Shown: positions 45,762-54,967 of the stretch, in pieces
Layout of the letters: each line of letters opens with the position of its first letter
Numbering within the stretch: the first letter of the stretch is position 1
NCBI GenBank assembly: GCA_903952205.1
Contig: CAJBEZ010000064.1
Coordinates: 94,001-158,000 of the forward strand
Direction of reading: 5' to 3'
Origin: an uncultured Desulfomonile sp.
GTDB taxonomy: Bacteria; Desulfobacterota; Desulfomonilia; Desulfomonilales; Desulfomonilaceae
Length of the DNA: 64,000 bases
Program-made: the position numbers and the translations under genes
The notes under the pieces: model-generated
What the model saw: only the letters and a program-made list of their open reading frames with translations
The model's database searches: none
What the model was told of the DNA's origin: nothing

Positions 45762-46493
45762 ATGAAAGGCTTTTTCAGCCTTAAACGGTTTTTTTTGTGC
45801 GCATCTTTCATTACATTTCTAGGCCTTTACCAAATTTGCCTGTGTAATTCGGCTCACGCTTCTTTTGATATTCAACAAGACTCTTTTACAATCTCCAACG
45901 CTCCGGGATACTGTTTTGCAATGGCAGCTTTCGCCCGTTGGTATTATCTCAACAAACCTGATGGAATGCCATTGAGGAAGATGCTTGATGAAAAGAAGCA
46001 AACCAAGATAGCCAACAAGCTGCAAGAATTTTATAGTAAACATCTGGTCAAGATTCAGGCGGATTTTTGCAATCGCTACAATGGGAATAATTCTGAACCA
46101 TTTCGAAGACTTGTGAGTGGACTGACCGCCGGCGAACCTAGAATAGTCTTGCTGATGAACAAAGGTGATCGAGGAGCGGTTTTGCATGCGGTTCTTGCCT
46201 TTTCATGGCTACCTGAAAAAAATCTCCTAAAGGTTTATGATCCCAACTATACGAGTGAAGAGCGCCACATAGACCTAGGAAGCAGTGGCTATACATCACT
46301 GGACATAACTTACCATGCTATCTGTTTTCCAGAGGTGTTGGAATACAATGAAGGATTGGTAAGAAAAATAGAATATCTGTATTCAGCTTTTGCGTCAACT
46401 AAACCAGTTGGAGTAGGTCCGGTGGCTCAACCTGAGTTTCTTAAAGCCTCAGCTCCGGCAAGAAGTCTTCGAGCTGTGCCCCCGACTCGATGA
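45762..46493 (+). CDS. Secreted papain-like fold (cysteine peptidase-like) protein
   Basis: 243 residues with a signal peptide (about 1-33, ending AHA). A possible Cys-His-Asp/Asn triad is visible: GYCFAMAAFARWYY near residue 50, HAVLAFSW near 145 and VYDPNYTSE near 160, an order typical of papain-like (C39/C58-type) folds. It ends in a proline-rich tail. Exported function and substrate are unknown, and the assignment to a peptidase is an inference from the triad pattern. It is convergent with an outer-membrane protein gene. Confidence 0.6.
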   Translation: MKGFFSLKRFFLCASFITFLGLYQICLCNSAHASFDIQQDSFTISNAPGYCFAMAAFARWYYLNKPDGMPLRKMLDEKKQTKIANKLQEFYSKHLVKIQADFCNRYNGNNSEPFRRLVSGLTAGEPRIVLLMNKGDRGAVLHAVLAFSWLPEKNLLKVYDPNYTSEERHIDLGSSGYTSLDITYHAICFPEVLEYNEGLVRKIEYLYSAFASTKPVGVGPVAQPEFLKASAPARSLRAVPPTR

Positions 46494-46500
46494 CAATTCT

Positions 46501-47325
46501 CTAGAATCCAAAGGACACTCCTCCGGCGACACCAGTTAAATTGTAGAACCATTCGTTGTTTAGAGTTTGGTTATTCTCAACACTACTTACCATGCGATGT
46601 GTAAAGCCAAAATCAAATCTCACGTCTGGATAAATTTCAAAATTAGTGGACAAACGAAAACTGGATATGAGTCCCATAGTGATAAGATGCATTCCTTCCC
46701 ATTCTAACCGAAAATCCAGCCCATACGGCGCTGGATAACGCGCCTGGATTCCTACGGTAGGGTATATAGCGTCCAGTCTTCTTGTATTTGAGGTGTTGAG
46801 CCCCTTTTCAGTTTCACCATTTAACGACACTCCGCATCTCACATAATGAAGTCCAAAGGATGGACAAATAGCCCATGATTCTATATCTAGAAATTTGAAT
46901 GCGTATGTCATTCTTAACCAGTTCATGTCTATCCGGGTATCCACCAAAGAATCTTCAGGATACAGACGATTATGAAACATCAGTTCCCTCTGTATTCTTT
47001 TTAATCCTGTAGCCAGGCACATGAAATACTCAATATTGACAAAATGATTATCTAAGATCTGTCCATCCCCTAGAATTGAAATCGATTCCGTTTGATCTAC
47101 TCCGAGATCAGGCCCGATATAAATTCTTCCACCAGAACCCGGCCGGCCACCAGCGGGAATGACAAAATCTCCCGATATCCATTGATACCCCAAATCAATT
47201 CCGGTAAAAAATCTTCCCCACGATGTCAAAGTAAATGGCTGTTGAGCCAATGCCTGATCAGCGTAATTCAAAATCCCCAAAAACAGTGTCAATAGAAATA
47301 GAAGACGGCTTTTTTTCGAACGCAT
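46501..47325 (-). CDS. Outer-membrane beta-barrel protein, hypothetical
   Basis: 274 residues from ATG 47325 (frame open to 47343; GGTGG precedes the chosen start). A signal peptide ends LAQ near residue 28. The rest is rich in alternating amphipathic strands with aromatic girdles and the chain ends in GVSFGF, the C-terminal Phe signature recognised by the BAM machinery. Family unknown. Two Cys (YFMCLATG, HYVRCGV) are unusual for a barrel. Its stop is 8 bp from that of the papain-like gene on the other strand. Confidence 0.65.
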   Translation of the reverse strand: MRSKKSRLLFLLTLFLGILNYADQALAQQPFTLTSWGRFFTGIDLGYQWISGDFVIPAGGRPGSGGRIYIGPDLGVDQTESISILGDGQILDNHFVNIEYFMCLATGLKRIQRELMFHNRLYPEDSLVDTRIDMNWLRMTYAFKFLDIESWAICPSFGLHYVRCGVSLNGETEKGLNTSNTRRLDAIYPTVGIQARYPAPYGLDFRLEWEGMHLITMGLISSFRLSTNFEIYPDVRFDFGFTHRMVSSVENNQTLNNEWFYNLTGVAGGVSFGF

Positions 47326-47432
47326 GGCTAAACCACCTTTCATAGAGTGGTCATATTGTGTTCCGGTTTATATAATTTTCATCTGGACGCTTCAACTTAT
47401 AAATTTTTATAGCTAGTTATGATACAAAAAAG

Positions 47433-47462
47433 AAAAACGGGAAACTTGATGTTCCCGTTTTT
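47433..47462 (-). terminator. Intrinsic terminator after the 47627-47899 gene
   Basis: Perfect 11-bp stem (47433-47443 with 47452-47462), eight-base loop, with TTTTT CTTTTTT following on the minus strand. Also T-rich on the plus strand, so it may act both ways. Confidence 0.85.
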
Positions 47463-47626
47463 CAGCGTGACGAATCCAATAGTCAAATCCATGTAACAGG
47501 GTTGTTAAACTTTTCCTCCGAAGCCGCGTTATCCGCCGGCGCTTAGACGCCGACAATTCGTAAAGATTATTTCTCTGGAATTATCATTCATGAACCGGTT
47601 TTATACTAGGTTATTTAATCAACGAA

Positions 47627-47899
47627 TCAAGCCTGCCCGACTATATTCGTATTTGGACGCGGTCCTGCGTTCTCAATTTTAAGTTCTTCTATTATTGAAG
47701 CAATCTCCGCATGCAGAATTTCAAGTTGCCAGTTAAAATAAATGTCCTCTCCAAAATCCCGAAGTAATTGTTTTTGAGCCGTAATATAGTCCTTAATCTG
47801 AACGGCTCCTGAAAATACGTGGATCGGATTTATTAGAGTGGCGATTACTTCTTCTTGGTGCTCTTCTTTCTTATCCTGCTTATTAGTTTTCTGGCTCAT
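47627..47899 (-). CDS. Hypothetical protein, about 90 aa
   Basis: Unrecognised. ATG 47899 is chosen over 47941 because AAGGA lies seven bases ahead. A Lys/Gln/Glu-rich N-terminus is followed by two helical parts (VQIKDYITAQKQLL, NWQLEILHAEIASIIEEL). No cysteines or membrane segments. It has its own terminator, so it is a single-gene unit divergent from tatA. Confidence 0.5.
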   Translation of the reverse strand: MSQKTNKQDKKEEHQEEVIATLINPIHVFSGAVQIKDYITAQKQLLRDFGEDIYFNWQLEILHAEIASIIEELKIENAGPRPNTNIVGQA

Positions 47900-47941
47900 A
47901 TTTAATTCCTTGTTAAAGTTTCCTGCCAGTTTCATCAGCAA

Positions 47942-48156
47942 CTATGGCGCCAAACTCCATGTAACACTCAAACCAATTGTATAATCAACGCTTTAGAATA
48001 TGTCTTGCGTATTTTTAGCAAACTTCTTTTGTACAATATCCGTCGCCATAAGTTTAATATTCAAGTTGTTTATCAATTGTTTCAATACTATAACTGATAT
48101 GTACAATAACCGACATGGCGCCGTTTTTCGCGCGATGTTTGAATTCTTAAGATAAT
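47942..48156. other. AT-rich intergenic region without a gene
   Basis: Part of a 309-bp gap between two divergent genes. It has two copies of a TGTACAAT-like sequence (near 48031 and 48098) and two GGCGCC palindromes, but no open frame or RNA that I can support. Confidence 0.4.
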
Positions 48157-48185
48157 TTGACGAACCACTTTTATATATTTATAAT
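48157..48185 (+). promoter_or_regulatory. Sigma70 promoter for tatA
   Basis: TTGACG (48157-48162), 17-bp spacer and consensus TATAAT (48180-48185), 65 bp before the tatA start. Confidence 0.78.
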
Positions 48186-48250
48186 GACCTTAGAGAATAA
48201 TGAAAGTTCACTTTTTTTATTTTTGTTGATGGAAAAATGGAGACCGTTTT

Positions 48251-48463
48251 ATGGCTGGAATAGGCTTGACCGAATTAATTATCATTTTGATCATCGTTGT
48301 TGTCATTTTCGGAGCCAAAAGAATCCCCGAAATCATGGGTGGAATAGGAAAAGGAATTAAAACTTTCAAGAAAAGTATGGACATGGATGAACCTTCTCCA
48401 GCGCCTCCGTCTCATCCCAATACCTCTACTGAACCATCCAAAGACAAGACCGAACCCAAGTAA
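48251..48463 (+). CDS. tatA: Sec-independent translocase protein TatA
   Basis: 70 residues: a short N-terminal membrane helix (LTELIIILIIVVVIF), the hinge FGAKRIPEIMGGIGKGIKTFKK and a charged, Pro-rich tail. This is the TatA/MttA layout. It forms the pore of the twin-arginine system, which would export the TRAP binding protein encoded at 15802. tatC is not in the window. GGAG lies eight bases ahead of the ATG. Confidence 0.93.
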   Translation: MAGIGLTELIIILIIVVVIFGAKRIPEIMGGIGKGIKTFKKSMDMDEPSPAPPSHPNTSTEPSKDKTEPK

Positions 48464-48561
48464 CAATCGAAATAACGTTTTTTTAAACAGATAATTTGTC
48501 CTCTATCCATGGATATCGCTCTATGAAACCTCTTGAAGACACCTAGTCCATTCTCCTTAAA

Positions 48562-49947
48562 ATGAAAGCAAAATCTACCAGTAAGTTTTTGAAAGATGAA
48601 AACCTATTTTTGTTCCATGGTGATGAATTTCTCATCAAGCAAAAAGTATCAAATCTCATAGAGCATTTGTTGGAACCGGAATGCCGAACTACGAATCTAC
48701 AAGTTTTTGATGGCTCAAATTTTGACATTGGTGATCTCGTATCTCATTTATTGAACAATCCACTTTTCGGCGGGAATCGACTGGCATTAGTAGAACAGAC
48801 TACTATATTTTCCGGCCAGGGGAGTATTCCCAAAGTTCTTTCCCGCGTAGTCGAAGCATGGAAAGCGTCAGACTCCAAAACCGCTTTTCGTAATCTAAAA
48901 CAAATAATGGGACTTTCAGGTGTCAAATCTGAACCGGGGGTTTCATCTGAGAATTGGTTAAACGAAATTGATGAAATTTCAAAACTAGACCCACTTGACA
49001 GGGATATAATCTTTCAGGCCGCTCGAGCCTTTTCCACAGAATTTTCCGGTTCCGTAAAGTCAGGGGATGAAAATGCAATTGCTGAACTCATTCAAAATCG
49101 TTTGCCCAGCGACGCTTATCTCATTTTCACGGCGAGCGCAGTAGATAAACGAAACCGTCTTTTCAAACTTGCGGAAGAATTAGGACTCGTTGAAGAATTA
49201 AAACCCAGATTTGACAGGTCATATATCAAACTTGATAGAACGTATTTTCAACAAATTGTAAGAGAATTCCTGCTGGATTATAAGAAAATCATTTCGCAAG
49301 AAGCGCTTGACTTAGCTTTTGCTCGATCAGGCAAAGATCTCCGTCGTATCAGGAGTGAACTGGAAAAGCTTGTAAACTTTGTAGGGAATAGAAACGACAT
49401 AAACGCTCATGACGTACAACAAATTTTTTCCGATTTTCATGAGGCGGCTTTTTTCGACCTTAATAGAGCGATACGCGATTCCGACTCAACAAAGCTGATG
49501 GCTGCGCTCCATGAAAATCTGAAGGTTGTTGATCATCCTTTGCAAACATTGGCGGCTCTTGCGTCTGAATTCAGAAAAATTATCGTGGCCAGAGAATTGC
49601 TGTTCACTAACTTTCAATCTACATGGAAACCCGGCTTGACTTTTGAGGAATTCGCGCCAATCGCTAATAGGGTACGGCTACAAAACCCTTCTGTAAAGAA
49701 TGCAAAAAATAAGCTTGATCTCATGGGTCAGAAGGATTTTTCCCTTTTTCAACTTCTCAAAACAGCTCAGTTTTTTACTTTGGAGAGATTGACAAAAATT
49801 ATGGAGGCTATTCTCCAAGCTGACATTCAGATTAAATCATCAAAGTTAGGGTCGTATTCTCCTGAAATAATACTTGAAAACCTTGTTTTGATAATTAGTG
49901 ATTCAAAAAACAAAGACACCAAAAAGGCTGCTCTAGTCTTGGATTAA
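48562..49947 (+). CDS. holA: DNA polymerase III subunit delta
   Basis: 461 residues. LFHGDEFLIKQKV near residue 18 is the N-terminal delta motif, LYL-type core segments and an AAA+ -like lid follow, and a C-terminal helical collar starts near HENLKVVDHPLQTLAALASEF (split: HENLKVVDHPLQ, TLAALASEF). The typical length is about 340. The additional residues are mainly an insertion at about 95-180 that includes the AFRNLKQIMG and LDPLDRDIIFQAARAF segments. It loads the sliding clamp. Upstream AGG-type signals are weak. Confidence 0.85.
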   Translation: MKAKSTSKFLKDENLFLFHGDEFLIKQKVSNLIEHLLEPECRTTNLQVFDGSNFDIGDLVSHLLNNPLFGGNRLALVEQTTIFSGQGSIPKVLSRVVEAWKASDSKTAFRNLKQIMGLSGVKSEPGVSSENWLNEIDEISKLDPLDRDIIFQAARAFSTEFSGSVKSGDENAIAELIQNRLPSDAYLIFTASAVDKRNRLFKLAEELGLVEELKPRFDRSYIKLDRTYFQQIVREFLLDYKKIISQEALDLAFARSGKDLRRIRSELEKLVNFVGNRNDINAHDVQQIFSDFHEAAFFDLNRAIRDSDSTKLMAALHENLKVVDHPLQTLAALASEFRKIIVARELLFTNFQSTWKPGLTFEEFAPIANRVRLQNPSVKNAKNKLDLMGQKDFSLFQLLKTAQFFTLERLTKIMEAILQADIQIKSSKLGSYSPEIILENLVLIISDSKNKDTKKAALVLD

Positions 49948-50151
49948 AAGTTGCGCCATCAGAAAATGGCGCCGGAAAATAGTGTTAAGGATTTGCTGAA
50001 TTTTTGCCGATTGGAACCTGTTTCCGACGGGAAGATCTGTAAGATGTTGTTACCGTGAAGGTTATTGTGATAAAACCAGGATCATGCTCAATTATGGTTT
50101 TGCTGATATAATCCAGCGACTAAACAAATCAGGACAATTCAAGGAGGATTA

Positions 50152-50481
50152 ATGGGCCAGAAAAAAGAAAGTCAGAAAAAAGAAAAACCTCTAGAGGACT
50201 GGACAATAAAGGAATTACGTGAGGAAGCGCTGAAAGTGCCTAATGTTCAGGGCATTCATGGGATGAACAAACAGGAGATCATAGATTTTCTACGGGTGGA
50301 AAAGGGAATCCCTGCTCCTGAATCAAAGAAAAAGTCTGAGGGAGTTCGAGTTTTCAAGAAAAAAGTTTCAGAATTGCGACTAAAACGTGATCAGGAGCGT
50401 GTTGAAGAAGCCACAAAAAAACGACTCGAGATTCTAAGACGCAAGATATCAAAAATGAAAAAGAAAACCCGTATAGCCTAA
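50152..50481 (+). CDS. Rho N-terminal (SAP-like) domain protein
   Basis: 109 residues. A Rho_N helix-extended-loop-helix module occupies about residues 14-55 (DWTIKELREEALKV ... MNKQEIIDFLRVEKG), followed by a very basic coiled tail (KKRLEILRRKISKMKKKTR). Such proteins may bind nucleic acid, but no function is established. AAGGAGG precedes ATG 50152. A single gene between holA and the AsmA-like gene. Confidence 0.7.
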   Translation: MGQKKESQKKEKPLEDWTIKELREEALKVPNVQGIHGMNKQEIIDFLRVEKGIPAPESKKKSEGVRVFKKKVSELRLKRDQERVEEATKKRLEILRRKISKMKKKTRIA

Positions 50482-50507
50482 AAATTGAATTGTTTCAAAA
50501 TGTTCAA

Positions 50508-50536
50508 CGAATGGGGAATTCTAAAGGCCCCATTCG
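50508..50536 (+). other. Hairpin after the Rho_N protein gene
   Basis: 9-bp perfect stem (50508-50516 with 50528-50536) and an 11-base loop, no T-run. A weak terminator or an mRNA 3'-end structure. Confidence 0.4.
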
Positions 50537-50681
50537 CCCGTCCAAATAGTCTGGGGGAATAATATTTTCTCCTTACTGAGTCATTTTTGTATCAATCCAT
50601 TTATACAATGCCCCCCTTGCGTCTTTATATGTTACATAAGCTGAAACTCACAGAACATTTTTGAAAACATCAAACATAACA

Positions 50682-53600
50682 ATGCCTAAAGTATCCAGAA
50701 TATTAACAGTATTTGCTATCCTCACATGCCTTATTGTTCTCATCTCGTCTGTTTTTTTCTACTTTTTTCTCACCAGTGAAACGATTGGCGCATATTTGAA
50801 CTATTTTGCGGAAGCTAGGTTTTCAAAAAAAATTGAGTACCAAAATTTTTCCATTTCCTGGCTGAATTATAGGAATGTCAGAGTTTCTTTTCATAATCTC
50901 AAAGTTTCTGATCCTGAGATAAAGGATCCTATCTTTGAGGCTGGAAAAGTTCAATTCGAGTTGGATATCGGCGAAATTCCTTTCGGTATTCTGGCGGTTA
51001 ATCAGATATTTATCGTGGAACCTCTGATTCGTTTAAAAACTGAATTTTGGGTGAACAATGGCAATGATGGATTTGATCAAAATTTGTTGAACTCTCTCTG
51101 GGCGCGTCCCAGGTTACATAACTTAGTTGTTCAAAATGGTATTGTCGTCCGGAGCGCAAGAGACAATTCTCCATCCCTTAAAGAGGAAACCATTTTTAGT
51201 GACCTGGAGATAAAATGCAGGAATTGGGGTGTAAAGGAAAAGAGTTCCTTCGAAATTAAAGGAAACGCAGGACATTTAGATCTCAAAGGTTCTTTTGAAA
51301 TCAAAGGCAATTTTTCTGCGTCCAAAGAATTAAATGGGAATAAAGACAGATTCTTCGCCGCCAAATTTTCAGATTGCCCAGTGAATCCCTTCGTCTTTTT
51401 TGCAAAACATTTTGGAATTGACATTCCTTTAACTGAAACAAGTTTCAATTTTGCGGTTGACGCCAAGTCAGATGAAGGCAAATGGATTTTTAATGGGGTC
51501 TCAATTATTTCTGGGGGCTTCATACAATCTAATCAATTTATTAAATCGAGAGTAACCATAGACAAAATAGGCAGTAGATTTACAGGTTCATTGTCAGAGG
51601 ATTCGATGAGTCTGGATTTACAGGAAATCAGTTTGTCCGGCGTTCTAGCTTCTCTGAAGATCCTCATTAAAGATCGTCTCAAAAGTGATCCTTACATGGA
51701 AATGACCATCAGACGAGCTGAGATTGATCTGGAAAAAATATCGGTTTTTTTACCTGCAAGTTTATTTCGGGCGTCGGAACAGGAGCGATTTAAGCAGGCG
51801 GACTTAAAGGGCCGCATTCAAATAGCCAATTCTTATTGGGGCATAAGTTTCAATTCTATTTTGCAAGGAGATCTTAATAATTCTGAAATAGCTTTTGACG
51901 CAGTTTTAGATCGAGTTTCCGGTTTCTTTCCTGGATTTTCAATTCCAATAAAAGAAGCCAGTGGTTTTGTTCGCCTCAATAACAAAGAAGCTCTTTTCAA
52001 AGGGATTAATCTATCTCTAGGCAATTCCCCTGTGGTAGTAAATGGATGGATTTCAGATTTTAAAAATGATCCCAAAATCGACATTTTTTTATCCTCAAAT
52101 GCTAATGCCTCTGACATCCAGGAAATATTTCTGCAAAAACCTTTCTTATCTAAAACAGAATTTATTTTGAGAAGGTTGACTGATTTTCATGGCGTAGCGG
52201 CAATAACACTGGATGTAAAAGGTCCCGTATCTAATCCTTCATTAAAAGGTCGAATCAGTCTTGAGGAAATTCAGTTTCATGTAGACGGATCTCCGTTGCC
52301 TATAAGGAAAGTCAATGGAGATATCAGATTTCGTGGTTCCAAGATAACTTTCACCGGCCTTAGAGGACTGGTCGGAGATAGTCCGGTTGAAATAAAAGGG
52401 GAGATTGCCAAATCAGATTTAAATTTGAAAATCGATTTTAAATTAGGAGCGGGAGATTTTAGAAAGTTTAGTTTTTTCCCCACTGGTTGGGCCATTTTTG
52501 GAAATTCTATGATAGCGCTAACAGCTAAAGGTAAGCCCTCTAACTTCAATTTTAACGGAACTATTGATTTTTCTCAGGCTAAGATAGTCTATGAACCTTA
52601 TGTCAGTAAGAAATTTGGACTGCCTATGACGCTTGAATTTTCCGGCGTGAAGAATGACGAGGGGGTTTTAATCGAAGAGGGATATGTGGTATCCCAGGCT
52701 GGACGCATATCAACCAAAGCTGTTTTTAAAGAAGACGGGAAAATCTGGATTGTAGTCAATCTGCCCCCAAAGGGCATTACCACTACGGCTCTTGCCACAA
52801 TCACCGATCCAGTATTGGAACTACAAAGCGGGGGAAGAATAGAGGGTGATTTTACCTTCAAAAAAGAGAGAAATCAGGAACCAAATATTGAAACTAACAT
52901 AATTTTTAATCACATAACTCTGAGATTGCCCAACTTCCGAAAAATCACGGAAGGAATGACGGGAATGTACCAGCGTAAATCAAAATTTACCACGGTTTCT
53001 ATTGATCGATCACGTACAGGAAGTTCTCAAATTGCTTTGAAATTTTCAATCATAGATCCTGAAAACCCCAAGCTAAAATTTTCTATAGAATCTGATTTCC
53101 TCGACACTACGGATTTCACCACTCCTCCAAATGAAACTTCTCCCCTTACGTGGCAGGAATGGATTCGATCCAGTTCCTTGATTCGGTTCTTAACAAAATG
53201 CAAGCTGCTGGGGGATGTTCATGTAGCCAAAGGTAAGACAACGTTGCGCACTTTCGAGGATTTCCGAGCGGAATTCGAGGGTTCATCAGGTTTAATAAAA
53301 GCGCCAAAGTGGCAGATGAATTTCGCTGATGGTGTTCTAAAAGGAAACGCGAATTTGGACATTAGACCTCAAACGCTAATTCCTTTAGCGATAGATTGTC
53401 AGGGAGAAAATTTGAAATTTGATCGTATCTTTGTTTCGGATCCTCAAAGGGTCAGAGTTGACGGAGATATGAACGTTCAGGGTCATTTAGATTGGAAAAT
53501 CAAGCCTGGCTCGGATAATAACGGGATTTACAAGCAGGGCAATGTCAATGCTTCATTAAAAGATGGGATAATTTATCGATTCGAAATTTTGTCCAAAATC

Positions 53601-53972
53601 TTTTCATTTATTAATTTGGGGTCGCTCATCAGGGGCCGTCTTCCAGATATCATTGGGCAAGGTTTGCCTTACCAAAAAATTACCTGGAAAATGAATATAT
53701 TTGATAACAAATGGCATTTCACAGACCTGAAAATTTTTTCTGACGCCGCTAGAGTAAATGCTTCCGGAATGTATTTCAGCGACCAAAATAGAGTAGATTT
53801 CAAAGTTAAGGTTTCACCTCTTGTTGGTTTGGATGCCATCGTATCGGGGCTTTTTGGAAATTTGATCACTAAGGATGGAAAAATTTTGACCACCACTTTT
53901 CATGTCCGCGGTCTATATACTTCACCTGATATACGATTGGAGCCATTTGAAAATTTTAAAATAGAGAATTAA
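50682..53972 (+). CDS. AsmA-like / YhdP-type large envelope protein
   Basis: About 1096 residues with one N-terminal membrane helix (ILTVFAILTCLIVLISSVFFYF) and a long periplasmic beta-rich body. The C-terminal part shows the AsmA-like pattern FSDAARVNASGMYFSDQNRVDFKVKVSPL and VDGDMNVQGHLDWKI. These proteins form bridge-like channels that carry phospholipids to the outer membrane. The frame opens at TTG 50661; ATG 50682 is preferred, though neither has a clear ribosome-binding site. Its stop overlaps that of rnhB on the other strand. Confidence 0.8.
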   Translation: MPKVSRILTVFAILTCLIVLISSVFFYFFLTSETIGAYLNYFAEARFSKKIEYQNFSISWLNYRNVRVSFHNLKVSDPEIKDPIFEAGKVQFELDIGEIPFGILAVNQIFIVEPLIRLKTEFWVNNGNDGFDQNLLNSLWARPRLHNLVVQNGIVVRSARDNSPSLKEETIFSDLEIKCRNWGVKEKSSFEIKGNAGHLDLKGSFEIKGNFSASKELNGNKDRFFAAKFSDCPVNPFVFFAKHFGIDIPLTETSFNFAVDAKSDEGKWIFNGVSIISGGFIQSNQFIKSRVTIDKIGSRFTGSLSEDSMSLDLQEISLSGVLASLKILIKDRLKSDPYMEMTIRRAEIDLEKISVFLPASLFRASEQERFKQADLKGRIQIANSYWGISFNSILQGDLNNSEIAFDAVLDRVSGFFPGFSIPIKEASGFVRLNNKEALFKGINLSLGNSPVVVNGWISDFKNDPKIDIFLSSNANASDIQEIFLQKPFLSKTEFILRRLTDFHGVAAITLDVKGPVSNPSLKGRISLEEIQFHVDGSPLPIRKVNGDIRFRGSKITFTGLRGLVGDSPVEIKGEIAKSDLNLKIDFKLGAGDFRKFSFFPTGWAIFGNSMIALTAKGKPSNFNFNGTIDFSQAKIVYEPYVSKKFGLPMTLEFSGVKNDEGVLIEEGYVVSQAGRISTKAVFKEDGKIWIVVNLPPKGITTTALATITDPVLELQSGGRIEGDFTFKKERNQEPNIETNIIFNHITLRLPNFRKITEGMTGMYQRKSKFTTVSIDRSRTGSSQIALKFSIIDPENPKLKFSIESDFLDTTDFTTPPNETSPLTWQEWIRSSSLIRFLTKCKLLGDVHVAKGKTTLRTFEDFRAEFEGSSGLIKAPKWQMNFADGVLKGNANLDIRPQTLIPLAIDCQGENLKFDRIFVSDPQRVRVDGDMNVQGHLDWKIKPGSDNNGIYKQGNVNASLKDGIIYRFEILSKIFSFINLGSLIRGRLPDIIGQGLPYQKITWKMNIFDNKWHFTDLKIFSDAARVNASGMYFSDQNRVDFKVKVSPLVGLDAIVSGLFGNLITKDGKILTTTFHVRGLYTSPDIRLEPFENFKIEN

Positions 53973-54595
53973 CCGCCAACGAAATTTTCTCCATAATACT
54001 CGCCTATTCCAGCAAATGATTTTCTGTGGATTTGGCAGGATCCATGTTTTTTAAGAGCTGTAATGTGTTCTTTTGTCCCATATCCTTTGTTTTTGTAAAA
54101 TCCATATTCAGGGTACATTTTATGAAATGATTTCATTATGTCATCTCTTGTCACCTTGGCTATAATACTGGCGGCTGAAATGGAGACTGATAATTTATCG
54201 CCTTTTATTATAGGGATTTGACGAGTATTAAGGTCAAGTGTTATAGTACCATCAATAAGTAGAAGGCCCGGCTTAAGGGTAAGATTTGTGACCGCTTTGG
54301 TCATGGCTAGCCTGGTAGCCTGTAGAATATTTATCCTGTCGATTGTTTCCGGTTCAACGATACTCAGCCCTATTGATAGGGCATTCTGATGAATTTTGCT
54401 GAAAAGCTTTTCCCTTTGCTTCGAACTTAGTAGCTTGGAATCGTTTATACCTTCAATATTTGCGTCAATGTCTAAAATAACAGCGGCCGCGACTACTGGT
54501 CCTGCCAGCGGTCCGCGGCCTGCTTCATCTATTCCGGCAATAAGTTTTATACCGGCTTTACGCGCTTCAAGTTCATACTTATTGTCAGGTGGCAT
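53969..54595 (-). CDS. rnhB: Ribonuclease HII
   Basis: 208 residues. The catalytic Asp-Glu is in AGIDEAGRGPLAGPVVAA near residue 21, the third carboxylate is in LLIDGT near 113 and the fourth in AKVTRDDIM near 147. It cuts RNA in RNA-DNA hybrids and removes single ribonucleotides. It is the last gene of the rpsP operon, nine bases after rplS. Confidence 0.96.
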   Translation of the reverse strand: MPPDNKYELEARKAGIKLIAGIDEAGRGPLAGPVVAAAVILDIDANIEGINDSKLLSSKQREKLFSKIHQNALSIGLSIVEPETIDRINILQATRLAMTKAVTNLTLKPGLLLIDGTITLDLNTRQIPIIKGDKLSVSISAASIIAKVTRDDIMKSFHKMYPEYGFYKNKGYGTKEHITALKKHGSCQIHRKSFAGIGEYYGENFVGG

Positions 54596-54604
54596 CCTAT
54601 TAGT

Positions 54605-54955
54605 TTAAAGATTTGATATCTTTTCTTTAATCCTGGCGGCTTTTCCTCTAAGCTTTCTAATATAATAAATCTTGGATCGCCGAACTCTACCCCTGCTAAC
54701 TACTTCTACTTTATCGACCAAAGGCGAATCATGCGGAAAAACTCTTTCAACGCCAATACCGTATGATACCTTTCTGACTGTATAGCTGGAACCGGTCCCT
54801 TTGTTGCTAATTCCGATAACAACCCCTTCGAATACCTGTATTCGTTCTCGGTTGCCTTCAACTATACGAACATGAACCTTCACCGTGTCGCCTGGCCTAA
54901 AATCCGGGATGTCCATGCGAATTTGTTCTTTTTGCAATTCGTCCAAAATATTCAT
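54605..54955 (-). CDS. rplS: Large ribosomal subunit protein bL19
   Basis: 116 residues, a standard bL19. [20 protein letters not shown] near residue 20 and [12 protein letters not shown] near 42 are hallmark strands, then the conserved [20 protein letters not shown] segment at the C-terminus. It lies at the 30S-50S interface. Its place between trmD and rnhB follows the common bacterial order. Confidence 0.97.
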   Translation of the reverse strand: MNILDELQKEQIRMDIPDFRPGDTVKVHVRIVEGNRERIQVFEGVVIGISNKGTGSSYTVRKVSYGIGVERVFPHDSPLVDKVEVVSRGRVRRSKIYYIRKLRGKAARIKEKISNL

Positions 54956-54967
54956 GATTCACTCCAC

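Noticed and set aside
47530-47560. GC-rich CGGCG/CGCCG inverted repeat as a small RNA
   Set aside because: Five-pair stem only, with no promoter or T-run; no support for an RNA gene.
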